Assembly: GCA_014058105.1 (NCBI GenBank)
Contig: JACGCM010001710.1
Coordinates: 310,001 to 374,000 of the forward strand
Direction of reading: 5' to 3'
DNA: 64,000 nt
From: Kingdonia uniflora
Taxonomy: Eukaryota; Streptophyta; Magnoliopsida; Ranunculales; Circaeasteraceae
The notes beneath the pieces were generated by a model. The model was not told where the DNA came from. It made no database searches and worked only from the letters and a program-made list of their open reading frames with translations. A program made the translations under genes and the position numbers. Positions 11,247-22,239 of this stretch are shown here, piece after piece (positions within the stretch are counted from its first letter, which is position 1; each line of letters opens with the position of its first letter).

Positions 11247-14200
11247 CTATGGAATTTCAAAGCCCTTGAGCAGGGATGTGGTCCATGTGGACCTTATAAC
11301 TTGTTGTTGCACTATTAGAACTGACGCCGTACCTTGAAAATCCGGAGATGATACGAAGTCTCCAATGATGCCCAATTCAAAATTCTCGCTCGAATCTTCT
11401 AACCCTTCGATAAGTGCCGGATTTATCCCTTGTTGTTTCCCAACAATCCAAAGATCATATGTTCCATCATTGATGGTACGAATCGCACGAAGTGTTTCAC
11501 TCCCTTCCTTCACCACCCACTCTCTATAACCAACGCGGCTATTTCTCAAGTTTTTCACCTTAAATTCAGCTACTAGTTCGTCGTCAAGCTGTCTTTCTCT
11601 ATCATTGTCTACCTTATTGTTAGCTGAGAAGAAGCGAATTACTGAGAGATTCACTGTCAGTTTCCCAGCCATCCGACTTGCATAGGCTAATGCCTCACGA
11701 CAATCTGCTCCCCCCAAGAAAAGGATTGCGATACGATGTGATGTGGGAAGTGCGGAACTGCTCACAAGGTTATAGTGACCGCGATCAACAAATATTCCCA
11801 CGGAGCAAGGTGCCCTTGTCATGATTCTAGAGTTCATTATTTTTATCACCTGATTTGATTTGTCAAATGGAACGATGAGGAGTGATGCCCTGGCTTCTAA
11901 TGCGAGTCTGCAGATGTCTTGGTACATTGTCTCATAAGGGGATACAGCCGTGAATGAATGAATCTTGACATGATCGTCACTTGTTTGCTCGTAAATCTTA
12001 AATGCATTCACAATTGCGTTGGAGCGAGCATATCTTGAAGATATTTTTCGCTTATCATGGGCTATAAACATCGGGGCGGCCCGACCTACTAATTCAACTA
12101 GATGGAGTGCCCAAACTGAGATGGGGTTCTCCTTCGAGTGGGAGGCTTGAAGGAGGTTTATGATGGCAGGGACATCTCCTTCGGTGTGTACGCAAGCGAC
12201 AATGTGGACTTCAGTGTAGGGTGTGCAGTGCTGCATAGTTCTCCGCTTGCTGATTATGGATGGTTGTGCTGATTTTTGGAGGGTTTTGAGCAAGGGAGTC
12301 GCCGTGGCAGTAACAAATAATGTAGTCAACACCAGCATTGTGAAATATTGAGTATTTACCATCTGCATGAGATTTGAGTTTAAAAGAGTTCAACAAGTAA
12401 ACTTAACAGAAAAATAAATCTTTACAGTTAATCAAAGGGGAAGGACATTGCAGGATTTTTCTTAAATCATTCAGAACACTGTTTCTCTCAGCCTGCCATG
12501 TCAGAAGCTAGTTATAGTTCTTTTTAAAGTTTTCTATCTTCTGTCGACTGTTTCTACCCTTAAAACCTTGTTTTCTTACTCTCCAAATGTTCATGCAAAA
12601 TTTAGTATCTTCTATCTATCGTTTCTATCATTCTCTACATTCCACAATTTTGCGAGTTAAGAACTGTATCATTTTGCTAGATTCTGGGGGATATATTTTC
12701 GAAACTTCAGTCATGATTTAATTTAACTAGATAGAATATGTAGTCTTTTTTCTCAACTCGAATCAACACTAGATGTTTGAACCTCGCCGAAGATTTCCAA
12801 GGTTTACTTTATTTCTAAATTCACTCTACTTCCCCTTAATTTCTTTCTTCCTTATGAAAAATTCCAAGTTTCTATGCTTAACTTCTGCAAGGATAAACTA
12901 ATGTTTTTACCAAAATAGTAAACTTTAAAATATGTACTATGTGATTGCTTTCCTTTTAGATTGCACCCGATCATTGGCGCCGCGTTTATATGATGTTGTC
13001 ATATATATTTGGTTCAGGGACATGAATGGAATATGGACCAGTACCCAAGGAGAATATTGTGGTTCATTGTATGGTTCACTTTTAATGGTGGAATTGCTCT
13101 TTTGTGAGTTTCAATCTCTCAAGGTAATATATTTTTTAGTGTTATGCAGTATAGAACCCAAAATTGGTTTATGACTATGTGCGGCTCCTTATGACGATTA
13201 TGACTATTATTGATATGCCTTAAAAAAAAACAATATCAATCAAGACATTTCTCATATTTTGCTTATAATATCCTAAAAGAGTTTACAAGAAATAAACTAT
13301 GGATTAGTCATAATCGTCCATGGTAGCTTTTATATGTTTCCTTTTAGTAATTAGTCCTTCCAAGATTAAAAATAGGCCACAAGCAACCCTGTTGAGTGTT
13401 GAAATAACCTTACCTATGGTAGTGAAGCAACCCTGGGTAAGCAGGAAGACTACTACAATTTGTATTAACACATATTCCAATTTAGTTATAAACTGAAATT
13501 TACTTTTATTATCTGTATTCCTCTTCTGAGAGAATAGAACCAGTAGGTTTCACAAATCAAAAGCAGGTTATTGCAGCAGGACGGCAACTTCCAGTTTAAC
13601 TATTTCTAAAAGGGATTTTACCCTCTCCTTAGTGAAAAGACTCACAATCTCAGAAAAATTTCTCTCTCCAAGTAAGAGAGGTAAGTTGGTGTTTAAGGAA
13701 ATAGTCGAACAGTAAAACACAGTTAACTCATTAGAAATCATGGAATTGGGGTAAAATGTTAAGCTGATAAATATAGATGGCTAGTGCTAATTAGGTTCTT
13801 TAATTAGGGAAATGTTTTAAAAAAAACCTGGTTTAAATAATAAAAATTAAGATTGCATAGGAAAGAGGTTTTGCACCTTTAAGTGCCTCCAGTGGCGGAA
13901 TGTGGAGAGCTCTGCTTGGCCTCGCAAGCTCATAGCTAGACCAAGGGAGACAGCATCTCTTAGAGGAGTCTCAAAATAGAGGGAAGGCAACAAAGTCCCC
14001 AAGAACTTTGCGAAATAACCAAGAATAATGATAAGGAGAAAGGGTCTTAAGGTGGACCAGTCGGTCAAGGAAAATATGTCAGTGTTGAGACCGATATGAG
14101 CGTACATAAATGGCATGAGGATGTCCATTATGATCGTTTCGCTCCTATTGACAAGGGCAGATCCTAGAGGTGGCCCATCCGGTATAGCAAGACCTAACAT

Positions 14201-15197
14201 CAAAGGTCCATAAATCGCAGTTGTGCCGGCCATATCACCTAGGAACCCTAACACCATTACACTCATCAGAAAGCAGTGTATGTAGAATTCGTCTACCTGT
14301 TTACCCTCTGGAGTGTGCCTTATGATCCACAATGCCGCTGGCCGAAGCACACACCCAATCAAAGCTATTAGTCCAAATACCGAAAGTAGATACCATAAGG
14401 TTCCTATACTCTTCACATTATCTTGCCTTATGGCTTCAAATATAACTATGGCATTATATCCCACAACATCACCAATCATTGATGTAGACATGGCTAGACG
14501 GCCAAGATCTGAATTCAGGAGTTTGAGTTCACTTAGAATCGGGTGAAGAACAGGAAAGGCGGTCAAGGACACAGACATAGCTAAGGCCCCAAGATTTGTA
14601 CTTTTCTTACTCGCATAATTTTTCTCTAAGGTGTGCCATAGAAGCAATCCAGCGGCAACTATGGTTACGCAGGGAAGGAAGACACCATATACTGCGATCA
14701 CAGACGCTTTCTTTCCTGCCCTTATCATGGAGGTATCCATCTTTACCGCAGTTATGAAAAGGAAATACATCATAGCAATAACCATCATAGTTTCCAAGAT
14801 AGGAGCGCCTTTTTCCGGGGAAACCATTCTAGCAAACGCCTTGTTCCGCCCTAGAATAGACGGGCCAATGATGATACCACCCTTCATTAATAAGAAACAT
14901 CTATAGTTAAAATATACATTACGGAACAAGAGATAAAAAAACTGATACTATACGTACAATGATCTCGGAAACAACGCGAGGCTGCTTGAGAGGCTTTAGA
15001 ACCAATTGTATAGTACGGGTGATGATGATTATCAAAGACAATTCACAGAGAAGACGAGGGTAAGCAAAAGCAAGAGGGTTATCTCCGTAGAATATGCCGT
15101 CATGGAAGCTATTCCCCTTGGGTTGGCACACAAACCTACGCCCATTGATGACCATGTCCGTTGGCGGCGTAGTAGAAACGGATTCTGACATATCCAT
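11247..15197 (-). CDS. CHX-type monovalent cation/H+ antiporter (CPA2 family)
   Basis: Three exons on the minus strand: 15197-14958, 14881-13877 and 12362-11247, all in phase 0, giving 786 aa (family about 770-870). Borders are ATT|GTACGT..GAAG|GGT (76-bp intron) and AAG|GTGCAA..TGCAG|ATG (1514-bp intron). Exon 1 carries the N-terminal segment ending KQPRVVSEII. Exon 2 opens with GGIIIGPSILGR, the hallmark that follows it, and holds many hydrophobic segments of the Na+/H+ exchanger domain (about residues 45-415), including MIGDVVGYNAIVIFE and DMAGTTAIYGPLMLGL. Exon 3 ends the membrane domain (FTMLVLTTLFVTATATPLL) and adds the soluble tail (HLVELVGRAAPMF, EARASLLIVPFDK, LFLGGADCREALAYA). Family role: K+/cation exchange for H+ in endomembranes or plasma membrane, often in pollen or guard cells; tissue and substrate here are unknown. 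A broken inverted copy lies just downstream, and a transposon begins about 160 bp upstream of the ATG. Confidence 0.93.
13191..13322. mobile_element. Possible MITE in CHX intron 2
   Basis: ATGACGATTATGACTA at the left and TAGTCATAATCGTCCAT at the right form an inverted repeat (about 15 of 16 bases) enclosing about 130 bp of AT-rich sequence. Size and layout fit a small inverted-repeat transposon, but I cannot see a clear target duplication. Confidence 0.4.
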
Positions 15198-15356
15198 GAA
15201 ACAAGAGATAGGTCTGAAAGGGAAGAGGAGAATAGGTACTGATGAGAAAATTAGGGAGTAGAAAGGAGAAGGGAGGGAGAGGTAAGTTTCAACAAGAAAA
15301 AAAAATGTGGTGGTTGTGAAGTGAACTACTTTTGTTCAACCATTTACCTTTATTTA
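15198..15356 (-). promoter_or_regulatory. Short upstream region of the CHX gene
   Basis: Only about 159 bp separate the CHX start codon from the target duplication of the Harbinger-like element. This segment, purine-rich on the plus strand, would hold the 5' leader and any core promoter. No convincing TATA box could be placed. Any farther promoter elements would now lie inside or beyond the transposon. Confidence 0.35.
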
Positions 15357-15505
15357 GGGGGTGTTTGTTTTTTCGCTCTACTTAACTTAAAAGCTCTTAC
15401 TCAACTTCAAACCACTTACTCGACTTAGAGCCGTTTGTTTTTGCCTCTAACATCTTACCCAAGTTAGTATTATCTTAAAGTAAGCTGGTTGAATGGGTTG
15501 GTTTC

Positions 15506-15844
15506 ATGGTAAGAGGCTCTAAGTCTGTTTTTATCTCTTTTTTACCCTTCTCTATTCCCTTATTCCTACCCCTAGTGCCTCTTCTCCCCAAAGCCAAAAA
15601 CCCAAGTTTCTTTCTTCCATTTTCTCTAATCCACCGACCACTCCATCGAGAGTTCTACAGAGCTCCCTCTCCACTACACAGAGCTCCCTCTACTCCACTC
15701 CACTTGTGCTCCCAAAACCAACGACTCTCCACTCCACAGAGCTCCCTCACCCTCTCTACAAAGCTCCGACTCTCCACTTCAAGGGCAACAGAGCTTCAAC
15801 GACTCTCTTTGTGTTATCTACTCTCTCTCTCTCATTCAAGGTAA
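15506..15844 (+). other. CT-rich leader-like exon inside the Harbinger-like element
   Basis: An open frame of 112 codons exists, but its product is Ser/Pro/Arg/Leu-rich and made of repeated CAGAGCTCCCTC and CTCCACT units, so it is more likely an untranslated CT-rich leader. It ends at CATTCAAG|GTAATTACTG, a good donor site, consistent with a 5' leader exon followed by an intron. Confidence 0.4.
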
Positions 15845-16309
15845 TTACTGTGAATTGTTGTTAGGGTTTAAGTTCTGATTTGAGGATTTACTGCGAATTA
15901 CTTGTGAATTGCTGTGAATTCTTATTGGTTTAAGTCAATCTGAAGTAGAACTTGATATGAAATAATATAGGTAATTGCTGTGAATTCTGATTTAGGTAAT
16001 TGATGTATTTTTATCTATGTATTTATTGTAGTTGCCTCCTTTGACGAAATCATTATTGTTGGTCAAGTTGTTAATTATCTAGGAGTTATTCATTAACTGA
16101 AACTGAAAATATTTTATTAGTGAAGTAGTCGATTCCATATCAGTGCATCCACAAGTCGAACACAGTTCAGTACTACTCCGTTCTGAGTAACACAAACAAT
16201 TATTACTTCATCCGCACTTCTGTACTATTGTACCATTCAGAGTAACACTAAACAAATATCTGTAGAAAGTTGTAACTACAAATTAAAAGCCTGTTGAGAC
16301 TTGAGAGTA

Positions 16310-16344
<35 letters not shown>
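16310..16344. repeat. (CA)n(TA)n microsatellite
   Basis: An uninterrupted CA run of about 12 units is followed by about 5 TA units. It is a likely length-polymorphic marker. Confidence 0.95.
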
Positions 16345-16346
<2 letters not shown>

Positions 16347-17451
16347 ACAGTTGTGTTCAAATAAATGGAAATATCTGTATGAAAATTTGTCCATCTATGA
16401 TGTACAGGTAAGATCAGAGAACCATATGCTTGGCCCTGAAGTGGAAATTGGGGCAGTCCACTCGCAAAATTATCACAAGCAAAAAAATATGATATATAGA
16501 ATTACAAGCATAATAAGCAAAACACAACTTTCTTTCATTTCTATTGAACAACTACTACGAAGATAACATTCTCAACTTGAGCAATTAAATAGCTAAATAA
16601 CTTAGTAAGAAACGCAAAACAAACTACAAAAGCCCAATTTCTGACTCCCACTACATCACAGTTTCTTGTTGGAAGTTCTATAGCTTCTCCTTTGCATTTA
16701 CGGAACCCACAATTGCATCCTACATGAGCCACAAATTTAATCTGTTTGAAAAAAATTCAGGGTCTTGAAAATTACAGACCAACAACAATATCTACATGCC
16801 AAGGTACACAATGGTTGATAAAGCTCACAATGGAATAAATAAGTGAGAGATCTAATAGATCCAATTAATCATTTCTCATTGGCGTAGAATATATGTGTTG
16901 AGTTATATGGACACACATATATTTGCAAACTAAAATAATAAAATGAACATAAGAGTGAAAGCATGAATGCCTTTAAAAAGAAGAAGAGTGAAAGCATGAA
17001 AATCACAATCTCTCCTAGAAATGTCTTGTGTTTTGTTTTGATATCATGGTCTGGAAGCTCATTAGAAATGCTTTGTTTTGACCTGGTTTTGATCATGAAC
17101 TTTTTACTTCTTTTATTGTACTCTGCTCCTTGTCCTCCCTAATTTACAGATTGGGGAGGGAGGGGAATCTATTGTACTTTTTTCTTATGGTTATTAATGA
17201 AGCTCACTTTTAAAAATAAAAAATAAAAAATTTAGGCCATGCTCAAATCTCTGAATATCTAGGAGGGGCATCTACTATACTATGTTATGAGGCCTTTTGG
17301 TAGCTTACAAAAAATCTTAATAGCTTGTGTATTAATGAATATGAATATCCAAGTTTATAGCCACATTTCTACATCTTCAACAAGTCTATAAATTGTTTTT
17401 GTATTGCTTGTGTATTAAAGAGTTATTGATTTGATTTGTGATGGTTCTTGA

Positions 17452-18074
17452 TGTTGGGAAAACCGAGGGGGCAAATCGCACGCGGAAGCACAATACGATC
17501 AGCAAGAACTCAAAGAACCAACCCTAACCAAGGAGAATTCGAATAAAGGCAATAAAAACACAACACAAGGTTTAATTAGGTGAAAACCCTAAACAGGATC
17601 AACCCCCCCCCCCCCCCCCCGACAAGCACGACGAATTTATTATCACACTAAGGGTTACAAAAGGTTACAAAGATCACTCAAATCTCACCTCTACCCTTAC
17701 AGATAATCCTAGCAAGAAACCCTAGAAAGAAAACCCAAGAAACCTCTCCAGAGCTAAACCCTAAATTTCTATCTTTTCTCTCTCTATCTCTTTCTCACAG
17801 TACAGAGGCCTTTAATATACACTCTCTATTTATAGACTTTTCATTAGGTCATCTCCGAAATACGCATCATGAGATAATCCATCGCTTTGGATCAAATCCC
17901 CTTCAAAAAGAATTTAGAAACAAACAAACAAAGCCAAAGTCGTTCGAACGAGTCATGAGGTCGTTCGAACGAATTAGACAATCCCCTGGAATTTTGGCCC
18001 AAGCGCTATTTTCGTTCGAACGACTTCCCACTCGTTCGAACAACTTCAACAGTTTTTGAGCCATATTCTTAACA
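17452..18074 (+). repeat. Solo LTR (Copia type), with CTTGA duplication
   Basis: Starts TGTTGGGAAAACC and ends TTCTTAACA. CTTGA stands on both sides (17447-17451 and 18075-18079), so a full element inserted and later recombined out. It is a close relative of the inverted solo LTR at 54480-55068, sharing GGGGGCAAATCGCA, the CTCATCTCTACCCTTA-type central part and the AACGAC palindrome cluster. It contains an 18-base C run (17603-17620) and four copies of the TTCGAAC palindrome (17941-18045). Confidence 0.92.
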
Positions 18075-18079
18075 CTTGA

Positions 18080-18250
18080 CAGGTTGTGAACTCTTTCTAT
18101 CTCATCTCTAAACTTGGAGAGTTGGAGAACAAACTCAAAATGGACCTTGTTTCAAAGACCAAGACTGAAATGCTGGAAAACTTTCTTACAAAAATTGAGA
18201 AGTTAAATTTGAAGGATTATAATGTTTTAGATAAATATAATTGGTTATGA
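18080..18250 (+). pseudogene. Exon remnant of the Harbinger-like element
   Basis: After CAG the frame reads VVNSFYLISKLGELENKLKM, then LVSKTKTEMLENFLTKIEKL, then NLKDYNVLDKYNWL and a stop. It is Lys/Leu/Glu-rich and likely helical. The sequence before the solo LTR, TGTGATGGTTCTTGA, joined to CAG here makes a normal intron end, so this was probably the last exon of a transposon-borne gene (possibly the accessory ORF). The identity of the protein is not certain. Confidence 0.45.
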
Positions 18251-18344
18251 ACTAGAAAGTGTAGTTATGTATAAATTGTAATAAATATCTTTTCATTGTT
18301 GTTATCATATTTACTACTATTTTGCCTTAGACATGTTTATTGAT

Positions 18345-18545
18345 TATTTTTGATATGATATCGAGGGTGTATGTGTTGTTATTTTTTATGTTATCCAGGG
18401 TGTATGTGTTATTTTTGATGGTATCCAGGTTGTGTTGTAATATTTTTGATATGATATCCAGGGTGTATGTGTTGTTATTTTTGATGCTATCCAGGTTATG
18501 GTCATATTTCTTTTATGCTATCCAGGTTATGGATATATTTTTTTA
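18345..18545. repeat. About six 29-35 bp minisatellite units
   Basis: The unit TTTTTGATATGATATCCAGG, followed by GTGTATGTGTTGTTA, recurs with small changes (GATATC to GGTATCC to GCTATCC). An open frame across it is a by-product of the repeat. Confidence 0.85.
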
Positions 18546-18856
18546 TAGCGGAGGCAGGTGAAGGTTATGCTGGTGGGAGGTGGAGGTTATGGTGGTGGGA
18601 ATGGGAATGGGGTAGTGTAGAGGTGGTGCTTTAAACATGGAGGGGATGAATATTTGAGCTTTTATTAGGAGAGGGGTAATTTAGTAATCTATGATTTTGG
18701 GGTTTTAAGTTAGCTCTAAGTGTTCTAAAAAAGCAAACAGATTATCATCTATCTGTCATGACTTAGAGGTTGAGTTAGAACTGAAACACTCCCCTTTGAC
18801 TGAACCTCTAAGTTGACTTAAAGGCTTTACCTTTAACAAAAACAAACACCCCCTTA

Positions 18857-20559
18857 GAGGCTATAGCGGTGCCTACAAGTATTTGTAAAATGATGACCTA
18901 CGTGCTCAAATAGTTTAATATTTTAGTTAAGAATAGAGCCGATATTTCAAGCATCGATCATTTGTTCAAGTTTCAGCAGTAATTAACTTAAATTCATGGT
19001 AGACTGGAGTTTGGTATTATGCGCGTACAATCCTTTTGTTGCAAGTCTTTCTTGCCTTCAATATTGCGTACAATCTTATATAAATTCAATCCCATCAAAG
19101 AGATTTTCCGCATAATTCAAAGATACATTCTACCATAGCTTAATGCATACTAACCATTGCATATACAATTTCAACAACGTAAATCCACTAATAAATAAAA
19201 ACATATAAATATTCTATACTAAAAATCAAATCTTCGATTACAAAATTTTAAGAACAACACATAATTGAGAGATTTAATAGAAATGAACCCAAATCTTTAT
19301 TAACAATTTTAATCTTTTCTATGTAGTTCCGTCGTGATTTCTCGCTAAATATTTATTTCCTCGGATTGGTAAGATCTAATATAAACTTCCTTCAATATCC
19401 AATAAGATCATGTATTGCTCATACAACTCCGGATTGAAAGATTTACTGAGATGTCAAGCTTAGAAAGATAAACCTAGCAAAAGATGAGTATTGTCAATCA
19501 GTGTTTTAGGAGGCTTGGGTGACATCTCACAGTAAGAAGTTGCACAAGAACTTTAGATTATAGCTTTCGCTGGAAGAACATCATCAGATAGGTTTATCTC
19601 ATTACTTTCTTTGTGGGTTGACCCTGCAACCTTTTAATGGAATGACCAGACCAAAGTTCATCAGCAGGAGCTTTAGACTTTTGAGTTTTTAGGGTGTAGA
19701 AGGCTCAACCTCGTATTTACTCTACTCTGCCCCTTCTACATATCTGGCCATACCTCCCCCCAACCCAAACCATTCATCATGTGCCTGTTATAACCTTAAT
19801 CTTACCTTTAATGCATATGAGATTCGTCTCCAGACATATCGTTGTTCCCATCCCATTCGTGGAGCTCATCCCCCGGATTTTGTCTTATGAATGGAAGAAC
19901 ATGACCAGAAAACCTATCACCACAGGAAATATGGTAAGGAACACCAATGAGGTTTAGCTCCAACATATTATTGAGCAAGAGTAGACAACTGGTCCAGCTC
20001 AATTGGGTGAATGACAACACCTATGCAAAATTGGAAATGTAGCATGCATATAGGATATGGCATGATACGACAATAACCAATAGGAGTGTTTATCTTGTAC
20101 ATTTAATGTAGAAAAAAATCTGAAGAAAACAAATCTAGCATAAAGATCAAATACTGAATGAATATAACTTTATTGACTTCATCTCATAAATCTTGAAATT
20201 GAATGTTACAGTTTAGAGCTACTACAACTTAAGACTTTAAGTTCCCTTATAAAATGTATATGACAGTACCCCGTCATTTATCTAATACATTTCAAATTAT
20301 CATTGACACATGTTTCCAAACCTTTAAGGTCATATATGGATTACCACTATCTAAGTTTGGTGAAGTTGTATATTAATAGTACCTGAACTGCAGGCTGGAA
20401 AGCAGGTGAGGTACATGCGAAGAAGCATCTCATAATTCAACACTAATAAACATGATGGAAAAACTCCTAATACAACCTTCTTGAATCGAAATTATCCAGA
20501 TTCCATAAATGAAAAGCTGGAAACATAAGTATTAGTGAAGAGAAAATGTTTCCATGTGT
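18857..20559. other. No certain gene; possible dead exons on the minus strand
   Basis: On the minus strand, 20020-19808 is open and reads LNLIGVPYHISCGDRFSGHV, then LPFIRQNPGDELHEWDGNND. Near 19680 a piece LKTQKSKAPADELWSGHSIK can be read. Both look protein-like but I cannot assign them. They lie downstream of the PPR fragment and could be its neighbour or its 3' region. The rest is AT-rich with nothing visible. Confidence 0.25.
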
Positions 20560-21067
20560 AACTTGCACCGGCAACCTCGTAATAAAGCCTTTGTAGGCTG
20601 ACCTTCAAGTTATAACCCGCAGATCTCATTCTTGTTACCAGGTCAAGCACGTGTTTTATTTTGCGAGATATGGGACCAAATCAGCGGGTTGTACACATTC
20701 AACATCAATAAGAAACCTTTCTCTAATGCATATAGAAAGATACCTGAAGCAAGATCAACCTTCTCTTCTCCACAGAGGCCATTGATCAACGTTACACAAC
20801 TTGGGGATGTTATTTCTATCCTAAACTCTTCAGAGAGAAAAAATCTTTAAAGTTTCATTTAGCCTTTCAGCTTGATAAAATCTATTAAGGGAAATGCTAT
20901 ATGGTGATGGATCAAATATCTTGCACTTCACGTCCATTTCGAATAAGCCTCGTACACCTGCTTCCAAATCCCCACGTTCAAAGTTCTCTTCAACTATTCT
21001 TATTTTCCCCCTCTTAACAATCTGGAAGACATTTTACATATTCGAGCCAAATATTGAAAGCTGCAGT
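20560..21067 (-). pseudogene. P-class PPR protein, C-terminal part (split by the Tat-like element)
   Basis: On the minus strand from the retrotransposon border: AFNIWLEYVKC, then EENFERGDLEAGVRGLFEMD, PSPYSISLNRFYQAERLNET and, after a shift, EEFRIEITSPSCVTLINGLC, GEEKVDLASGIFLYALEKGF, ending in LDLVTRMRSAGYNL. The spacing of helix pairs and the CVTLINGLC..A..IF pattern is that of 35-residue PPR repeats. Family role: sequence-specific RNA binding in mitochondria or chloroplasts. The reading joins across the GCAGT target duplication to the PPR repeat at 31621-31800. Shifts and stops in this part show that decay followed the insertion. Confidence 0.8.
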
Positions 21068-21683
21068 TGTAGAGACCTATCTCTCGATCTCACCTAAATC
21101 GAGCTTTCGCCAGTTTGATTTAATACCCCCATCTCAGGCTCACGCATTTATCAACATAACTCCTCCAGTCAATATTTCAACCAACCCCATGAACTAGTGA
21201 AGAATGTGAGTCGAGCTTATACCGAAGAGCCTGAACAATTCAAAGACACATCTTTCTCACGAACTTGTCAGTTATTCAGTCAACCGCCACTAACTATATT
21301 GTTTGGAAAATGTGTTTCAGCACGATGAAGAGTTGCGGAGAATGCCTATATAAAGAAGAAGTTCCAAAAGAGACAGGGACCCAGAAAAATTATATAAGAA
21401 ATCGATTGTCTAGATTCTCAAACTATTCAAGCTTCTTAGTTGCAAGATTCGAGTATTTCTTAACTTAGAGATCACTTGTAATAAAATACCTACCTCAATT
21501 ACTAAAAATACTTTTACCAAAAATCCTCCACTCGAGGTCGTGGTTTTTTTATCTATTCAGAGGTTTTCCACGCTAAAATCCACCTGTGTCATTTTCTTGT
21601 TTGTCACTAGAATATTATTATAGGTTCATTGGTATGATAGCGAATTTCAAGCCATTCTGAGCTTATGAAATTTGGCCATCACA
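21068..21683 (+). repeat. 5' LTR of the Tat-like element
   Basis: Begins TGTAGAGACCTATC and ends GGCCATCACA. It is about 95% like the 3' LTR by eye. The 3' copy starts TATAGGG, so its first G has mutated. GCCTATATAAAGAAG at about 21345 is a likely TATA box for the element's own transcript. Confidence 0.92.
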
Positions 21684-21705
21684 TTTGGCGCCGTCTGTAG
21701 GAAAG
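21684..21705 (+). other. Primer-binding site
   Basis: TTTGGCGCCGTCTGTAGGAA follows the LTR at once. TGGCGCCGT matches the start of the tRNA-Asp-type site used by Tat and Athila elements; the later bases differ from the canonical form. Confidence 0.6.
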
Positions 21706-21756
21706 ATTGCAATTCCACGATATCCTAAGACAGTCTGTCACTACGATTTTCAATCA

Positions 21757-22117
21757 TGGTTACTTCTCGACGACCAGCTATAGATGCCTAGCTCAAGGTG
21801 TCACTGGAGCCGGGACAGCTTACAGAGTTACGGGCAAATCTTAAACTTCAGTTAACTAAGGATCGGGAGCTCCGTGAAAAAGTGTTCGATACAAAAAGAC
21901 AAGCTCGTTTGATAGCACTCAAACAACATAAAAACCAATTAACAACAATGCAGACTGTTCTCGAGGCTCTGTAAAATACTCAGCAGGCTCCACCAACGAG
22001 AGGTCACAATCAATCGCCCCCATTGGATGATGAGTACCAGTACCTTCACTCACACGACCTTGTGCTAGAATTTGTTGCTGAGGTCGATGTTTCTCCTTCT
22101 GGCGGATAGATATTCGA
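21757..22117 (+). pseudogene. Tat-like gag, N-terminal remnant
   Basis: ATG then VTSRRPAIDA, stop, LKVSLEPGQLTELRANLKLQ, LTKDRELREKVFDTKRQARL. The charged helical stretch is usual for the start of Tat gag. The frame breaks off near 22117, where a large deletion joins it to the RNase H region. Confidence 0.65.
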
Positions 22118-22239
22118 CAACCTCGGCTGGCTTCATATTGAACTTCTCCTCCTAAATGCATCGAGGGTTGTGATTTATGTTGAAGATTCCTGGAAATAAC
22201 TCCTCGAGGCCTCAACCTTTCCCTTGTAAAAATACAGGA

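Larger units (their letters stand above)
15357..18853. mobile_element. PIF/Harbinger-like DNA transposon, non-autonomous, 3.5 kb
   Basis: The left end GGGGGTGTTTGTTTTT and right end AAAAACAAACACCCCC are inverted repeats, each bordered by TTA (15354-15356 and 18854-18856), the target preference of PIF/Harbinger elements. Subterminal ACTTAGAG / CTCTAAGT motifs recur near both ends. Inside are a CT-rich leader-like exon ending AAG|GTAATT (about 15840), a coding remnant after 18083, a minisatellite and a nested solo LTR. No DDE transposase could be read, so it probably depends on a partner element. Confidence 0.75.

Noticed and set aside
10855..11337. 160-codon plus-strand frame taken as one gene
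   Set aside because: The first part is CHX pseudogene; the last part from about 11247 is the reverse strand of the intact CHX exon 3.
12932..13174. Small protein in the CHX intron
   Set aside because: 80 codons without similarity or good start; lies fully in intron 2.
15506..15844. 112-codon open frame rich in Ser, Pro and Arg
   Set aside because: It is produced by CT-rich repeated units and ends at a splice donor; a leader exon is more likely than a protein.
17937..18050. Heat-shock elements in the LTR palindromes
   Set aside because: The site has TTC joined directly to GAA (TTCGAA); heat-shock elements need two bases between them.
18340..18561. Open frame with repeated ISRVYVLLF text
   Set aside because: Caused by the minisatellite; no start context or relative.
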